Positions 8,276 to 17,101 of a DNA stretch of 21,199 nt are shown here, in pieces. The stretch spans positions 1 through 21,199 of the forward strand of contig PYST01000508.1 of assembly GCA_003049485.1 (NCBI GenBank). Direction: 5' to 3'. Numbering within the stretch: position 1 is the first letter of the stretch; the number at the start of each line of letters is the position of its first letter. Under the pieces are notes generated by a model that ran no database searches, was not told where the DNA came from, and worked only from the letters and a program-made list of their open reading frames with translations. This stretch comes from Ophioceras dolichostomum. Taxonomy: Eukaryota; Ascomycota; Sordariomycetes; Magnaporthales; Ophioceraceae. The position numbers and the translations under genes were made by a program.

Positions 8276-9886
8276 CTATACCGCGCTCAGACCACCATCG
8301 AGGTTGAGAACGCAGTTGTTGGCGTATTGGTTGTTGGCGAGGAACCAGGCGGCGTCGGCGACCTCTTCCGGCTTGCCCATGCGCATGAGCGGGATCGATC
8401 TGAGTGTTTTACTATTAAGGTCTAAAGGAAACCCAAAAACATTTTTTTTGAAAGTTGTCGTTTGTTTTCAAATTTGTACATTAGCTCCTTTTTCTGTCTT
8501 TGTATCTGGGGTTTTGGTTTTTGCTTCTCGTCTTTTCTTCTTTTGTCCCTAGTTGTGCCTGTTGCCTGTCATGGTAGCTGGCCCAGGGGAGGAAGGGGAA
8601 GAGGACGGGTAAGGGACTGGCTTTCGCGGCTCCATTATCTTTCCAGGCCTGATGGCTTTTGGAAGATTTCACAGTCTGGATTTGTTTCTTGTTCTTGTAT
8701 TCACGATTTTACATCGTGTGTGTGATTTTTTTTTTCTAGAACCAATGAACGGAAGGGATCCTACATAGGGTTGGCCTAGAAAGGGAAAAGGGAGAGTAGT
8801 GTGACACGAGTGAGGAGACGATGAGATGAAAGAGGGATCATCAAGCTAACCTGGTGTCATTGCGGTTTCCTCGATGTATCCGGGCACGAGTGCGTTGATA
8901 CGGATGCCGGCTCCACCGACCTCACTTGCGAGGGCTCGAGTTAGACCTGAAAATTTGGGTAAGGACAGAAAAGGGGGCGAGGCAACCGACGAACGGGTAA
9001 CACAGGAAAAGGGCGGCGGTCGAACGTTAGCACCATAGAATTGCGTATATCTTGTTTGCTATCTCTGTCGTCATGAAAAGGGGAAAGAATAAGGGATTTT
9101 ACAGGATCGGGAAAAAGGGATGGGAAGGAAAATCTCACCGAGAATGCCGGCCTTGGATGCCGCATATACCGTTGCCCCCTTGCCGCCTTTCAGAGCAAGA
9201 AGGCTGGAGATGTTGATAATGCATTTGTCTGTTTGGATATGGAACAAAGAGAGAGAAAAGAAAATTAGGAACCAGAGATCGTTGACAGTTGACAGAGGCC
9301 GAGTTGCGTTGGGCAAAGTGAGGTGAGGGGACATGTCGGAGGAAGAGGCACCCTTTTTTTCACGGTTCCTCAACATCACCTGGACTGCTCTCCTGCACCC
9401 GAGGATGGAACCTCTCAGATTTGTCTGGAGAATGGAATCGAGATCGTCTTCAGCGAGGGTGACGAGCAAGTTGCTTTGCGAAATACCCGCCGCGTTGACG
9501 AGGATGCTCATGTCTGGCTTCATCGGGGGAGACAATGGTCCATGGATTTCGTCGGTTTTTGTCTGACGTGTTAGTGATGGGAACGTTCGAGGAAGGTTTT
9601 GATGCATCGATCGTCGGCTGCTAGAGCATCGACATACATGATCTTTCGCTATACGTCTCCATGTGTCTTGGTGGGCGACATTTCCGACCAAGTAGCCAGG
9701 AGGATCAGGATGAGCTTGCGAGGTGGTGAACTCCGACTGGGCTGCCTTCAGGCGTGGCTCTGACCGGCCGACGAGCAAGCACCGAACGCCCTCTGCTGAG
9801 AAGCGTTTGGCGATGGCGAGACCTATCCCCGAGCTGCCGCCTGTGATGACGGCTAGCCTTGTGGATGCAAGTGAGGCCGCCCCCAT
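8276..9886 (-). CDS. Short-chain dehydrogenase/reductase, FabG/3-oxoacyl-ACP reductase type
   Basis: This is a classical SDR NAD(P)(H)-dependent reductase, closest in pattern to 3-oxoacyl-[acyl carrier protein] reductases and CBR4-like carbonyl reductases; the substrate cannot be fixed from sequence. The minus-strand exons are 9886-9638, 9562-9352, 9228-9139, 8946-8851 and 8421-8276. They total 263 residues and end with TAG. Landmarks are the cofactor motif TGGSSGIG (15-22), NAAG (106-109), Ser161/162 in INISSLLALKGGKG, the catalytic pair Tyr175-x3-Lys179 in YAASKAGILG, and the closing GKPEEVADAAWFLANNQYA and LNLDGGLSAV. The donors are GTATGT, GTGCCT, GTGAGA and GTTAGC. The last intron (8422-8850) is 429 bases, unusually long beside its neighbours. 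I placed its acceptor at CTTTAG because it gives DLNSKTLRSIPLMRMG in frame. There is no obvious mitochondrial presequence. It is convergent with UBA2, with 169 bases between stop codons. Confidence 0.9.
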
Positions 9887-10019
9887 CCCTGCCCAATTCT
9901 TAAGCCCGCTTATTAGCAGAGTAGGTAGCTAGATGGCGTCTGGCTTTAGGATGCTTTCGATCTGGTTAGTTTTGATGTCATCGAGAGCCACCGAGCTTGA
10001 CACAGAGCTTGACACAAGT

Positions 10020-10041
10020 GGTCCCTTGTACACAAGGGACC
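10020..10041. repeat. Perfect 22-base palindrome in the divergent promoter
   Basis: The two 11-base halves, GGTCCCTTGTA and TACACAAGGGACC read with overlap, are exact reverse complements about a central GTAC, with no mismatch from 10020 to 10041. It lies about 135 bases upstream of the SDR start and 530 upstream of the LCB3-type start. It may be a dimer-binding operator or a cruciform-prone site; the sequence does not say which. Confidence 0.6.
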
Positions 10042-10547
10042 CAATAGCGTATAGCGTATGACGGCAGAGGACGGTAATTTCAGAAACGGCGGGGCAGGCT
10101 TTGGCAAGTTTTGGCGCTGCGAATAGAACCAACGGGCGCCCACACCACACCACCAAGCTCATGCGGCCAGGGGTTGCAGCCAGTAAAACCTTCACGCTCG
10201 GGAGTGTGCGGCTCCTCAGAGATCTGCATCTCCAGCGAGCACCCTTTTCCTCACTTGTGCATGTGTGGTTTAATAATCCTCGTTTTTTTTTCTCTTACCG
10301 ATTACATCGCTGACAGGTCATGATAGAGGAGGGTTCACCGATACACTGCAACCTTAACTTCGTACCAACTGACTGACCAAGCCAAGTTTCTTGTCATTCG
10401 ACCTTCCGCCACCCTACACCATCTTTCTGCCCACGAAGTCCATGACACCAACTGCCAAGCTAGCCTAGGTACCTCCGTACCACCTATAGAAAACCTTCTC
10501 ACCGGTGGTGTGGTTTTGCGCAAGGGCAGACCACATACACACCTTTG

Positions 10548-10562
10548 ATGCCGAAGACATAG
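10548..10562 (+). promoter_or_regulatory. Four-codon upstream ORF before the phosphatase start
   Basis: ATG at 10548 reads MPKT and stops at TAG (10560-10562), only 11 bases before the main ATG at 10574. If included in the 5' leader it could reduce or condition translation of the phosphatase. Whether the transcript starts upstream of it cannot be told from sequence. Confidence 0.4.
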
Positions 10563-10573
10563 AATTGCGCGTA

Positions 10574-12716
10574 ATGAATCGACCCTCTCGCGGCTCGGGC
10601 TCCCGCTCGTCGGAGCTTGGTCTCTTCTCGACCACCGCCGCATCCTCAACATCCTCCGCGACAGCGACAGCGACCGCGACCGCGACCACGACCGCAACCG
10701 TTCCCAATGGCTCCGCGGCCTCTCCACAAGCCGCGCCGGCACCGTCGGGGGCGGCATCCAAGGGTAGCAGCGCTGGTGGCGGCACCAACGGGGAGGTCAT
10801 TGACGCGGGAATGAGGAGTTTAGGCCACTGTATGTGATTTCTTCTCTTGTCGGAGCAAGAATAGGGCAAAATTGTAGGGAGAGAAACAGAAGGAGAGAAC
10901 AACAGGGAGCGGGAAAACCGGAAGGAGAAGGGGGAAAGGAGAGGGGGAGAAGACAAATTGTCGCCGAACGAGAGCGCTGACCGCCTCCTCCCACGGAACG
11001 AAACAGACAAACGCGCCCTCCCGCACTGGAGATACAAGCTGCGCCAGAGCATGCTGCCCCTGATCCGGTGGGAGACGCCCTACCTCGCGTACATGCAGGA
11101 CAAGATGCGCACGCCTGCGCTCGACAGCTACTTCGCCGTCACCGCGAACCTCGGCACGCACACATTCTTCATGATCGGCCTGCCAATTATGTTCTGGTGT
11201 GGCTTCAGGGAGTTTGGCCGGGGGTGAGTTTGCTCGATTCCGTCTGCTGCGCCCCGACTTTGGGTCCCCTTCCGTTTTCCTGCCTGCTGGGTGTTGGTTT
11301 TCGCTGACGTTCAGATTCTCTGGTGGCATGGCATGGCAGTCTTGTCCACATATTAGCGTGTGGTGTATTCTTCACCGGATTCCTAAAGGACATGCTCTCC
11401 CTCCCACGGCCGCTTTCACCACCCCTGAATCGCATCACCATGTCCGGCTCTGCCGCGCTCGAATACGGGTTCCCCTCGACGCACTCGGCGAACGCAGTCT
11501 CTGTAGCAGTATTAGCCATCCTCCTGCTCCGCGACCCTAGCAACTCGCTCTCGCCCACCACGCAACTCTTCCTCGAGGTGCTGAGCTACTTCTACGCCTT
11601 CTCCATCGTGTTCGGCCGCCTGTACTGCGGCATGCACGGCTTCCTGGACGTCATCATCGGGTCCCTCATGGGCATCACCATCTCGCTGCTTGAGTTCTTC
11701 TACGTCCCGGTCCTGGACGCGGCCACGGCGGACGTCGGGTGGCGCGCCCCTCTCTACTTCACCCTGATCGTCATCGTCCTGGTGCGCATACACCCGGAGC
11801 CCGCGGACGACTGCCCCTGCTTCGACGACAGCGTCGCCTTCTCGGGCGTCATGATCGGCCTGGAGATCGGGAACTGGCATTACAGCCGCCGGGCCGAGGT
11901 CCTGGACGGGTCGCACGCCTTCACGCTGGACGAGCTGTCCCTGCCCGTCGTGGTGGCGCGCCTCTCGACGGGGATCTTCGTGATATTCGCGTGGCGCGAG
12001 GTCATGAAGCCCGCGCTGCTCAAGGCGCTGCCTTACCTGTTCCGCGTGCTGGAGACGATGGAGCTGTCGCTGCCGCGCCGCTTCTTCGTGCGCGCCAGCG
12101 AGTACGGCAACATCCCGGACCTGCTGCGCCTGCACACCGACACCGTCATCCCGTCCGTCAGCGAGATCCCCGCCATCGTGCGCAACATACGCCGCGTCGG
12201 CCAGCGGGGCCGCAGCGTCAGCATCGGCCCGCAGAGCGCCGCCGACGCGTACGAGACGCTTGCGTACCGCGAGCGGCGCAGGCGCGAGAGCGTGGGGAGT
12301 CATGCCGGGAGCGCCACGGGCGGCAAGTCTGGTGGTGCCCTGCTTGACCTGCCGGGGGAAGCGCTAAGGCAGAGCAGCGCTGGCGACTTGACTACGGCCG
12401 TGGTTCCTACTGGCAGTGGCGAGGAAGAAGATAGGATTGGACGCTGCTCGCACGCGACGGGGCTCCATCAGGGCCAACAACAACACCATCATCACCCACA
12501 CCACCATCCCGCCACTCTGGCCGAGTACGAGGCCATGATGGGCCAGGGCACGGTGGTGGTCGCCGAGGACGGCGTCGACGGCGAGGAGCCGGACCTCTAC
12601 ATCGCGCGACAGGGCGAGCTCGGCGAGAAGGAGATGTTTGAGAAGCTGGTCAAGCCCCGCGTCAGGTATGACGTCGAGGTGGTGACCAAGCTTGTTGTTT
12701 ATACTGGTAAAAGATA

Positions 12717-12799
<83 letters not shown>

Positions 12800-12947
12800 A
12801 ACGTCCGTTCCGCCCTTGTTTTTCCTGATCATTCGCTGACGTGTTTATGAATACAATATAGGTATCGCTTGGCTAAGTGTCGATATCATACCCTACATGT
12901 TTGAACACGTGGGGTTGGGCGTAAGGCATCTCCGGCCTGCGAGGTGA
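10574..12947 (+). CDS. LCB3: Dihydrosphingosine/sphingosine 1-phosphate phosphatase (PAP2 family)
   Basis: This is an integral ER-type lipid phosphatase that dephosphorylates long-chain base phosphates in sphingolipid turnover. The exons are 10574-10829, 11007-11223, 11340-12706 and 12862-12947, giving 641 residues. The introns (GTATGT, GTGAGT, GTAAAA donors) have CTGAC words upstream of each acceptor. The three PAP2 motifs are complete: K174-x6-R181-P182 (KDMLSLPRP), PSTHS at 203-207, and GR251-x5-H257-x3-D261 (GRLYCGMHGFLD). Conserved LPHWRYKLRQ and RWETPYLAYMQDKMRTP precede them, and hydrophobic segments alternate through about residue 400. The N-terminus is a low-complexity Ser/Thr/Ala tract coded by an imperfect GCGACC-type repeat. 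The C-terminal cytosolic part is long and has a His-rich run (about HHHHPHHH). The short last exon encodes GIAWLSVDIIPYMFEHVGLG, matching the expected family end. Confidence 0.95.
12725..12794 (+). repeat. (CT)35 microsatellite within the last intron of the phosphatase gene
   Basis: An uninterrupted CT dinucleotide run of 70 bases follows a run of nine C residues (12717-12725). It lies inside the 155-base intron 12707-12861, shortly after the GTAAAA donor. The tract is pure pyrimidine for about 79 bases. Retained unspliced, it would encode alternating Ser-Leu up to a stop at 12826-12828, replacing the conserved last 28 residues. Confidence 0.97.
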
Positions 12948-13894
12948 AGACATGTTTCGCGTCTCATAATGCCGCCTCCTCATCCTACGCTACCAGTCTT
13001 TAGATCCCTCTTTCAAGCCATGATTCTCTACTTCCACTTCTACCTACTCAGTCCTCGAGTCATATATATATTAATTCCTTGTCCCTCTCTGTCTATACAT
13101 TCCTCTTCGTTGCGGCCCACGCCGACTCGTTGGACTGGAATCTTCTTGCATGCGGGATAGAGGTCTAAGTTTTGCTGCTAGACTGGCCCCCTTCTTCCTC
13201 TCTCACCCTCTTTTTGCATATTTTCAATAGAGCGACTTCATATTTCCCTATCCTAGCCAGTAACGCCCTTATCATGACCCTTTTTCCTCGGCGGCTTACG
13301 CCCTAACCAGGATAAACTCCTCGCTGCGTGGCGGCTTAATTATACTCCTGTGTTAGCTCTTACCTCATGATCAAATTTCCTGAGTAGCGCTTGTGCAAAC
13401 GTTTGTCTTGTCGGCAGAGTCCTTTGGCGGGGAGGACGGAGCACCTTGGAAACATCAGCTGGAATGCTCATCACGAGAGAAGTCGTCGATCACGTTTTCA
13501 TTCCGCGACTGTCGAGGACAACGGCAACTAACCACCTGGAATCACAGCTGAACTGCCCCCTCGAACTCGGCTCAAGGGGAGACATGACCATGGACTGGCG
13601 TCCAACATGACCGACGACTCACAGCTGGCAGTTTCAAGCGAAAAGCTCCTACATCCACCTGGTTGGCCTCCCCACAATCAAAAGGAAGTCAAGGCAAGAT
13701 ACAGTGAAGGAGGCGGGTGGTGCCCATGAGTGACACCAGTCAATGACGTAGGTAGCAAAGGGGATATAAGCCAAGTGGACAGCACCTTCCCTCAACATAG
13801 ACGGTCGTCTCTACTAGGCCATTTGGCCTAGGTGGGAAAAAGCGCCACGCCCGTTGGCTCCCAGATTGAAGGCTGACCACCTCTCTCACCTCTC

Positions 13895-13967
13895 TGGGAG
13901 TTCGCGAGTTCGAACCACGGTACGAAGCAAAAACCCCGAGGTTTTTCGTAACCACCCACCTACCCCC
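13895..13967 (-). other. tRNA-like sequence (possible tRNA pseudogene or tRNA-derived element)
   Basis: On the minus strand a B-box-like GGTTCGAACTC forms a T arm (CGTGG, loop TTCGAAC, TCGCG, five pairs with two wobbles). It is followed by AACTCCC plus an A, and the partner GGGGGTA lies at the right distance to give a 73-base molecule with six of seven acceptor pairs. An AAAAC...TTTTT stem encloses CTCGGGG, which would place CGG as anticodon. The D-arm region does not fold canonically and lacks a good A box, so I do not call a functional tRNA. Confidence 0.22.
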
Positions 13968-13996
13968 GGACCGCGGGGGATTAGTTGGGTGGGGTA
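13954..13996. repeat. GC-rich imperfect hairpin
   Basis: CCCACC (13954-13959) pairs with GGGTGG (13987-13993 region), and an inner CCCCC (13963-13967) pairs with GGGGG (13975-13979) around GGACCGC. Just before it, AAAACCCCGAGGTTTT (13930-13945) forms a second small stem. They may be remnants of a short non-autonomous element or simple structured 3' flank. Confidence 0.5.
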
Positions 13997-14269
13997 AGCA
14001 TTTTGATTTTTTTCGTTAATTGATTTTTTTTTGTTCTTTTTTTTTGTCCCCTGCGCACATTGCTTCTTGCCTGCCACTGACGGAACTGAAGGGCGAAACA
14101 CTTTGTATAATTATCAATATCTCATGCGAGCAGACCTGCTGCAGCGTCTAGTTCAACTTCCAAGGCCGGTTCTATGGAGAGGCCCGGCATGTCATCAGTC
14201 CATCGCTGGACAGTGCCATCCGCTTTTCTTGCTTCTTGCTCCTACTCCCCATGGTCACCACTATCATGA

Positions 14270-17101
14270 TCACAGGAATCTCCTAGGTTCGGCTTTCGCC
14301 CTCGCCTCTTCTTCCAGCGTCGCCATAACCTGAGACGACAGCTTCATCTCGCGCACCTCGAACCTCTTCTCCCCCCTAATATCTCCTTCTCCGTCTCTTT
14401 CGTAGAAACCTCCTCCTTCTTCCGCCAACACCGGATCCCTATCTTCTTCTTCCGCTCCTCTCATCCTCCCCTTCTCATTCCTGAGCTTCCTGTTTTTGCT
14501 ACCACCTTTCCCCTTCGCGCTCCTCGCCGCCCGCCAAGCGAGGTAGAAGTCGAGCCAGGCGAACATCATGCCGACGAGCGACAGGCCCGCGAGCCCGAAG
14601 CCGAAGGCGACGGCGATCTCGAAGGGCACGGCCTGCGTCGCGCACAGCACGACCCCTCCCAGGTCGCCGAAGCCGGTGATGGTCGTCGAGACGGCGAGGG
14701 ACTGGAACAGCTGGTTGGACAGCGCGCGCGCGAACGCCCAGCCCAGCTCGGAGCCGCCCATCACCCTCCTCACGATCGTCGCTCGGAGAGCCGGGCGGGA
14801 GGTGTCGATGTAGAAGAGGACTGCGGCCGGTATGCCGAAGATCACGGTCAGGAGGCCCAGGATGCCGTGCGCTGAGCGGAAGTGTGTCGTGTTGCCTGTC
14901 AGGACGGCGCCGAGGATCAGGAGGATTATGGGGGAGGGCCCGATGACGAATGGCCAGAGGATGGAGACGAGTTTTGGGAGGAGTTTTGGGAAGGGCACGG
15001 CGTGGGGCATGCGCATGCGGTTTATGAGAACGCTGCGGACGGTTTCCATGCCGAGGGTTAGGGGGAGGATGAAGATTAGGACGGCGATGGCGATGAGGAC
15101 TAGTTGGGTTGGGTGGGTTGCTGTTAGCGCTGGTGACTGAACGAACCGGACTGAATAGGTACCTAGGTAGGGAGGTGGGGGACGGGGCCAAGGAGGAGAG
15201 AGTGAGGGAAGGGGGTCTTCAGGCTTACTGTGGAAGACCAGCACCACTATGAAGGTGATGGATTTCATCCCGTTGATGGAGATGCCGTCGAGGGCGTTAC
15301 CCCCGCTGCCGTCGAGGGCCCTGAGGACCTGCTGGCCGTCGATGGCGTAGTTGTTCCCGCTGGAGTGGAACGAGATGGTGCCGGTGGGGATGATCTGGTG
15401 CAGCGCGTCCGTCACGTTCGTGCTGAGCTGCAGGTTGGTCGGGTCGGTCGGCACGGCGCCGCTGCCTGACAGGCCCAGCAGGATGAGGATGACGCCGCCG
15501 ATGCCTTGGCACCCCAAAAGGTCGATGACCGTCTGCGTCGCGGTCGAGACGGTCTCCGCGTTGAGGATCGCGGAGAGGTTGAAGGTTTGGCCGCTGCTGC
15601 CGTTAGTGGCGACGGCGTTTTGACGAAGGACGAGGGATCGGTCGCCGATAGATTCAGAAGTACTACTCCTCCTTCTGATCTGCTGCTGCTGCTGCTGTGC
15701 GCTGATGGCCTGCATGCGGTCGGGATACATCTTAGCGACCAGCTGCGCCGACACCAAGACTCCCTGGCCCCCGAGACCCTGTCCGAACCCGGCAGAGGCG
15801 CCTCCCAGCGAGTCGTTGAAGGCGATCGTGCCGTTCGGCAGGGCCAAGGGCAGCGTCGCCGTGCCGTTGACCAGGGCACCCACGCCGCCCATCAGGTTCA
15901 CCGCGTCGCCAGCGCCCTGCACCAGTCCCCTCATGAACCCCTGCGCCACGCTCCCGATGTTCACGTCCCCCAGCAGACCCGTCAGCGACGCAGGGCTCAG
16001 GCTCAGCCCGCCGCCGCCGCTGCCGCCCGACAGGTCCACGTTCCTCGTCAACGAGTCCGTCAGCCCGAACCCGAACGCGCCCACCACCGCGCCGACTGAC
16101 GACCCGTTCGGCGGCTGCAGATCGGCCATCACCATGTTCCCGCTGGCGTCTATCCGCATCGTTGACGCCAGCTTCAGCCCCTTCACGGCGCCACTCCCCA
16201 ATCCGTCCGCGAGCTGCTGCGCCACCGACGAGACGGACTCATTGCCGAGCAGGGAGGATAGGCTGAACCCGCCGCCCGAGGCGGCCGACGACGCGACCGA
16301 GCTGAGCGTCCCGACGAGGGCGGCCGACCCGCCCATGGCCAGGCTCTGGACCGCGCCGTTGATGCCGGTCGTCGACACGCCGTTGTCGGCCGCCACCTTG
16401 GCAGCCACCTGCGTGGTCGTGTTGGCGGGCCCCATGTTCAGCCCCTGCGCCGCGCCGGCGCCTATGCCGATTCCGAAGGACAGGGCCGCGCTGCCGATGT
16501 TCTGGGTGAGGCCGTCGCCGATGCCGGAGATGACGCTCTTGAGGGGCGAGAGCAGGGCGTCGGTCACGCCGGATGTCAGGCCGGAGAGGGGGTTTGTGGG
16601 CGCCGCGGCTGTTGTTGCTCCTGGTGCGGGGTTGGTTACCCCGCTGAACAGGTCTGCGAGGCCACGTCGCAGTCCTCGCCGTCGTCGATCTCGTCGTCGC
16701 TGCTCGACCTGGTTTGGTAGGATGAGTGTGCCATCGGTCTTTGTTGTTGGGGGCTGCTGTGTTCGAGCTAGCTTCTCGCCGACTTCTCGCAGGACGGGTA
16801 GGTCGTACCGCTCGCCCAGGTCCCTGGAGAGGCGGCTGGTGAAGTCGACTGCGACGTCCAGTGTCTGTCGCAGCTGCTCGTCTTGCTCGAGAGCGTCGGC
16901 CGTGTCTTTCGACACTAGCTGCTCCAGGGTCCGCCTCCATGGTTGTCCTAAGGAGTTGACTTTGCTTTCCCTCCAGTGAAGTCCTCGTTGCCTGATTCCG
17001 TCTGTGTCGATGTCTTCGCCCGCCCATGCTATGAAGCCAAGGATGAAAAGCACAGACAGGAACGCCACGCCGGCGATGCGGCCCCCCTTGGACGACGCCA
17101 T
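14270..17101 (-). CDS. Unrecognised fungal membrane protein with glycine-rich internal repeats
   Basis: Exon 1 is 17101-15229 and exon 2 is 15129-14270. The 99-base intron (GTAAGC donor, ACCAG acceptor) also reads through without a stop. The spliced product is 910 residues. A hydrophobic segment at about 9-27 is a signal anchor or cleaved signal. A basic stretch RRRDRRRRGLRRG follows at 135-147. Residues 150-550 are Gly/Ala/Ser-rich with repeated units of the form F-x-LS-x-LL...VSSVAQ...GLGxG (near 279-311, 372-403 and 507-537) and recurrent GFGxGLT segments, with several N-glycosylation sequons. After a glutamine run (469-474) the C-terminal third has about four or five membrane segments, including VLIAIAVLIFILPLTLG and HGILGLLTVIFG, the latter faintly like cytochrome b561. 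The end is a charged cytosolic tail. I cannot name a function. A cell-surface or vacuolar membrane protein is plausible. Confidence 0.85.
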   Translation of the reverse strand: MASSKGGRIAGVAFLSVLFILGFIAWAGEDIDTDGIRQRGLHWRESKVNSLGQPWRRTLEQLVSKDTADALEQDEQLRQTLDVAVDFTSRLSRDLGERYDLPVLREVGEKLARTQQPPTTKTDGTLILPNQVEQRRRDRRRRGLRRGLADLFSGVTNPAPGATTAAAPTNPLSGLTSGVTDALLSPLKSVISGIGDGLTQNIGSAALSFGIGIGAGAAQGLNMGPANTTTQVAAKVAADNGVSTTGINGAVQSLAMGGSAALVGTLSSVASSAASGGGFSLSSLLGNESVSSVAQQLADGLGSGAVKGLKLASTMRIDASGNMVMADLQPPNGSSVGAVVGAFGFGLTDSLTRNVDLSGGSGGGGLSLSPASLTGLLGDVNIGSVAQGFMRGLVQGAGDAVNLMGGVGALVNGTATLPLALPNGTIAFNDSLGGASAGFGQGLGGQGVLVSAQLVAKMYPDRMQAISAQQQQQQIRRRSSTSESIGDRSLVLRQNAVATNGSSGQTFNLSAILNAETVSTATQTVIDLLGCQGIGGVILILLGLSGSGAVPTDPTNLQLSTNVTDALHQIIPTGTISFHSSGNNYAIDGQQVLRALDGSGGNALDGISINGMKSITFIVVLVFHSKPEDPLPSLSPPWPRPPPPYLGTYSVRFVQSPALTATHPTQLVLIAIAVLIFILPLTLGMETVRSVLINRMRMPHAVPFPKLLPKLVSILWPFVIGPSPIILLILGAVLTGNTTHFRSAHGILGLLTVIFGIPAAVLFYIDTSRPALRATIVRRVMGGSELGWAFARALSNQLFQSLAVSTTITGFGDLGGVVLCATQAVPFEIAVAFGFGLAGLSLVGMMFAWLDFYLAWRAARSAKGKGGSKNRKLRNEKGRMRGAEEEDRDPVLAEEGGGFYERDGEGDIRGEKRFEVREMKLSSQVMATLEEEARAKAEPRRFL
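15681..15698 (-). repeat. CAG/CTG trinucleotide run coding poly-glutamine
   Basis: Six CTG triplets on the plus strand (CAG on the coding strand) encode the glutamine run at about residues 469-474 of the membrane protein. It is short, in frame and probably polymorphic between strains. Confidence 0.7.

Larger units (their letters stand above)
9887..10573. other. Divergent SDR/LCB3-type intergenic region
   Basis: These 687 bases separate two divergent start codons. Short structures visible are a doubled GAGCTTGACACA unit (9991-10014), an inverted repeat GGTCCCTTGTACACAAGGGACC (10020-10041, a near-perfect palindrome), and the word CCTAGGTACC at 10464-10473. A four-codon upstream ORF lies just before the LCB3-type start. 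Open frames inside have no recognisable domain. Confidence 0.6.
12948..14269. other. Intergenic region between convergent genes
   Basis: These 1.3 kb lie between the phosphatase stop and the membrane-protein stop. The first part holds the 3' flank with an AT-rich TATATATATTAATTC tract (13064-13078). The middle (13200-13800) shows nothing I recognise. From about 13895 to 13998 there is a tRNA-like fold and two GC-rich inverted repeats, followed by T runs (14007-14047). No protein-coding gene is supportable. Confidence 0.6.

Noticed and set aside
8600..8665. Possible small exon (AWKDNGAAKAS) inside the long SDR intron
   Set aside because: It looks tempting before SIPLMRMG, but using the available AG acceptor shifts the frame into a TAA, and the following donor GTCCCT is poor. 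Direct splicing to 8421 gives a clean frame.
11512..12303. Minus-strand frame of 263 codons opposite the phosphatase gene
   Set aside because: It has Arg/Ala/Asp-rich composition typical of the antisense of GC-rich exons; the plus strand here carries clear PAP2 motifs.
15705..16979. Long plus-strand open frame (424 codons) opposite the membrane-protein gene
   Set aside because: It is antisense to a GC-rich, Gly/Ala/Ser-rich coding exon, is Pro/Ala/Arg-rich, lacks a known domain, and is best explained as a shadow of codon bias.
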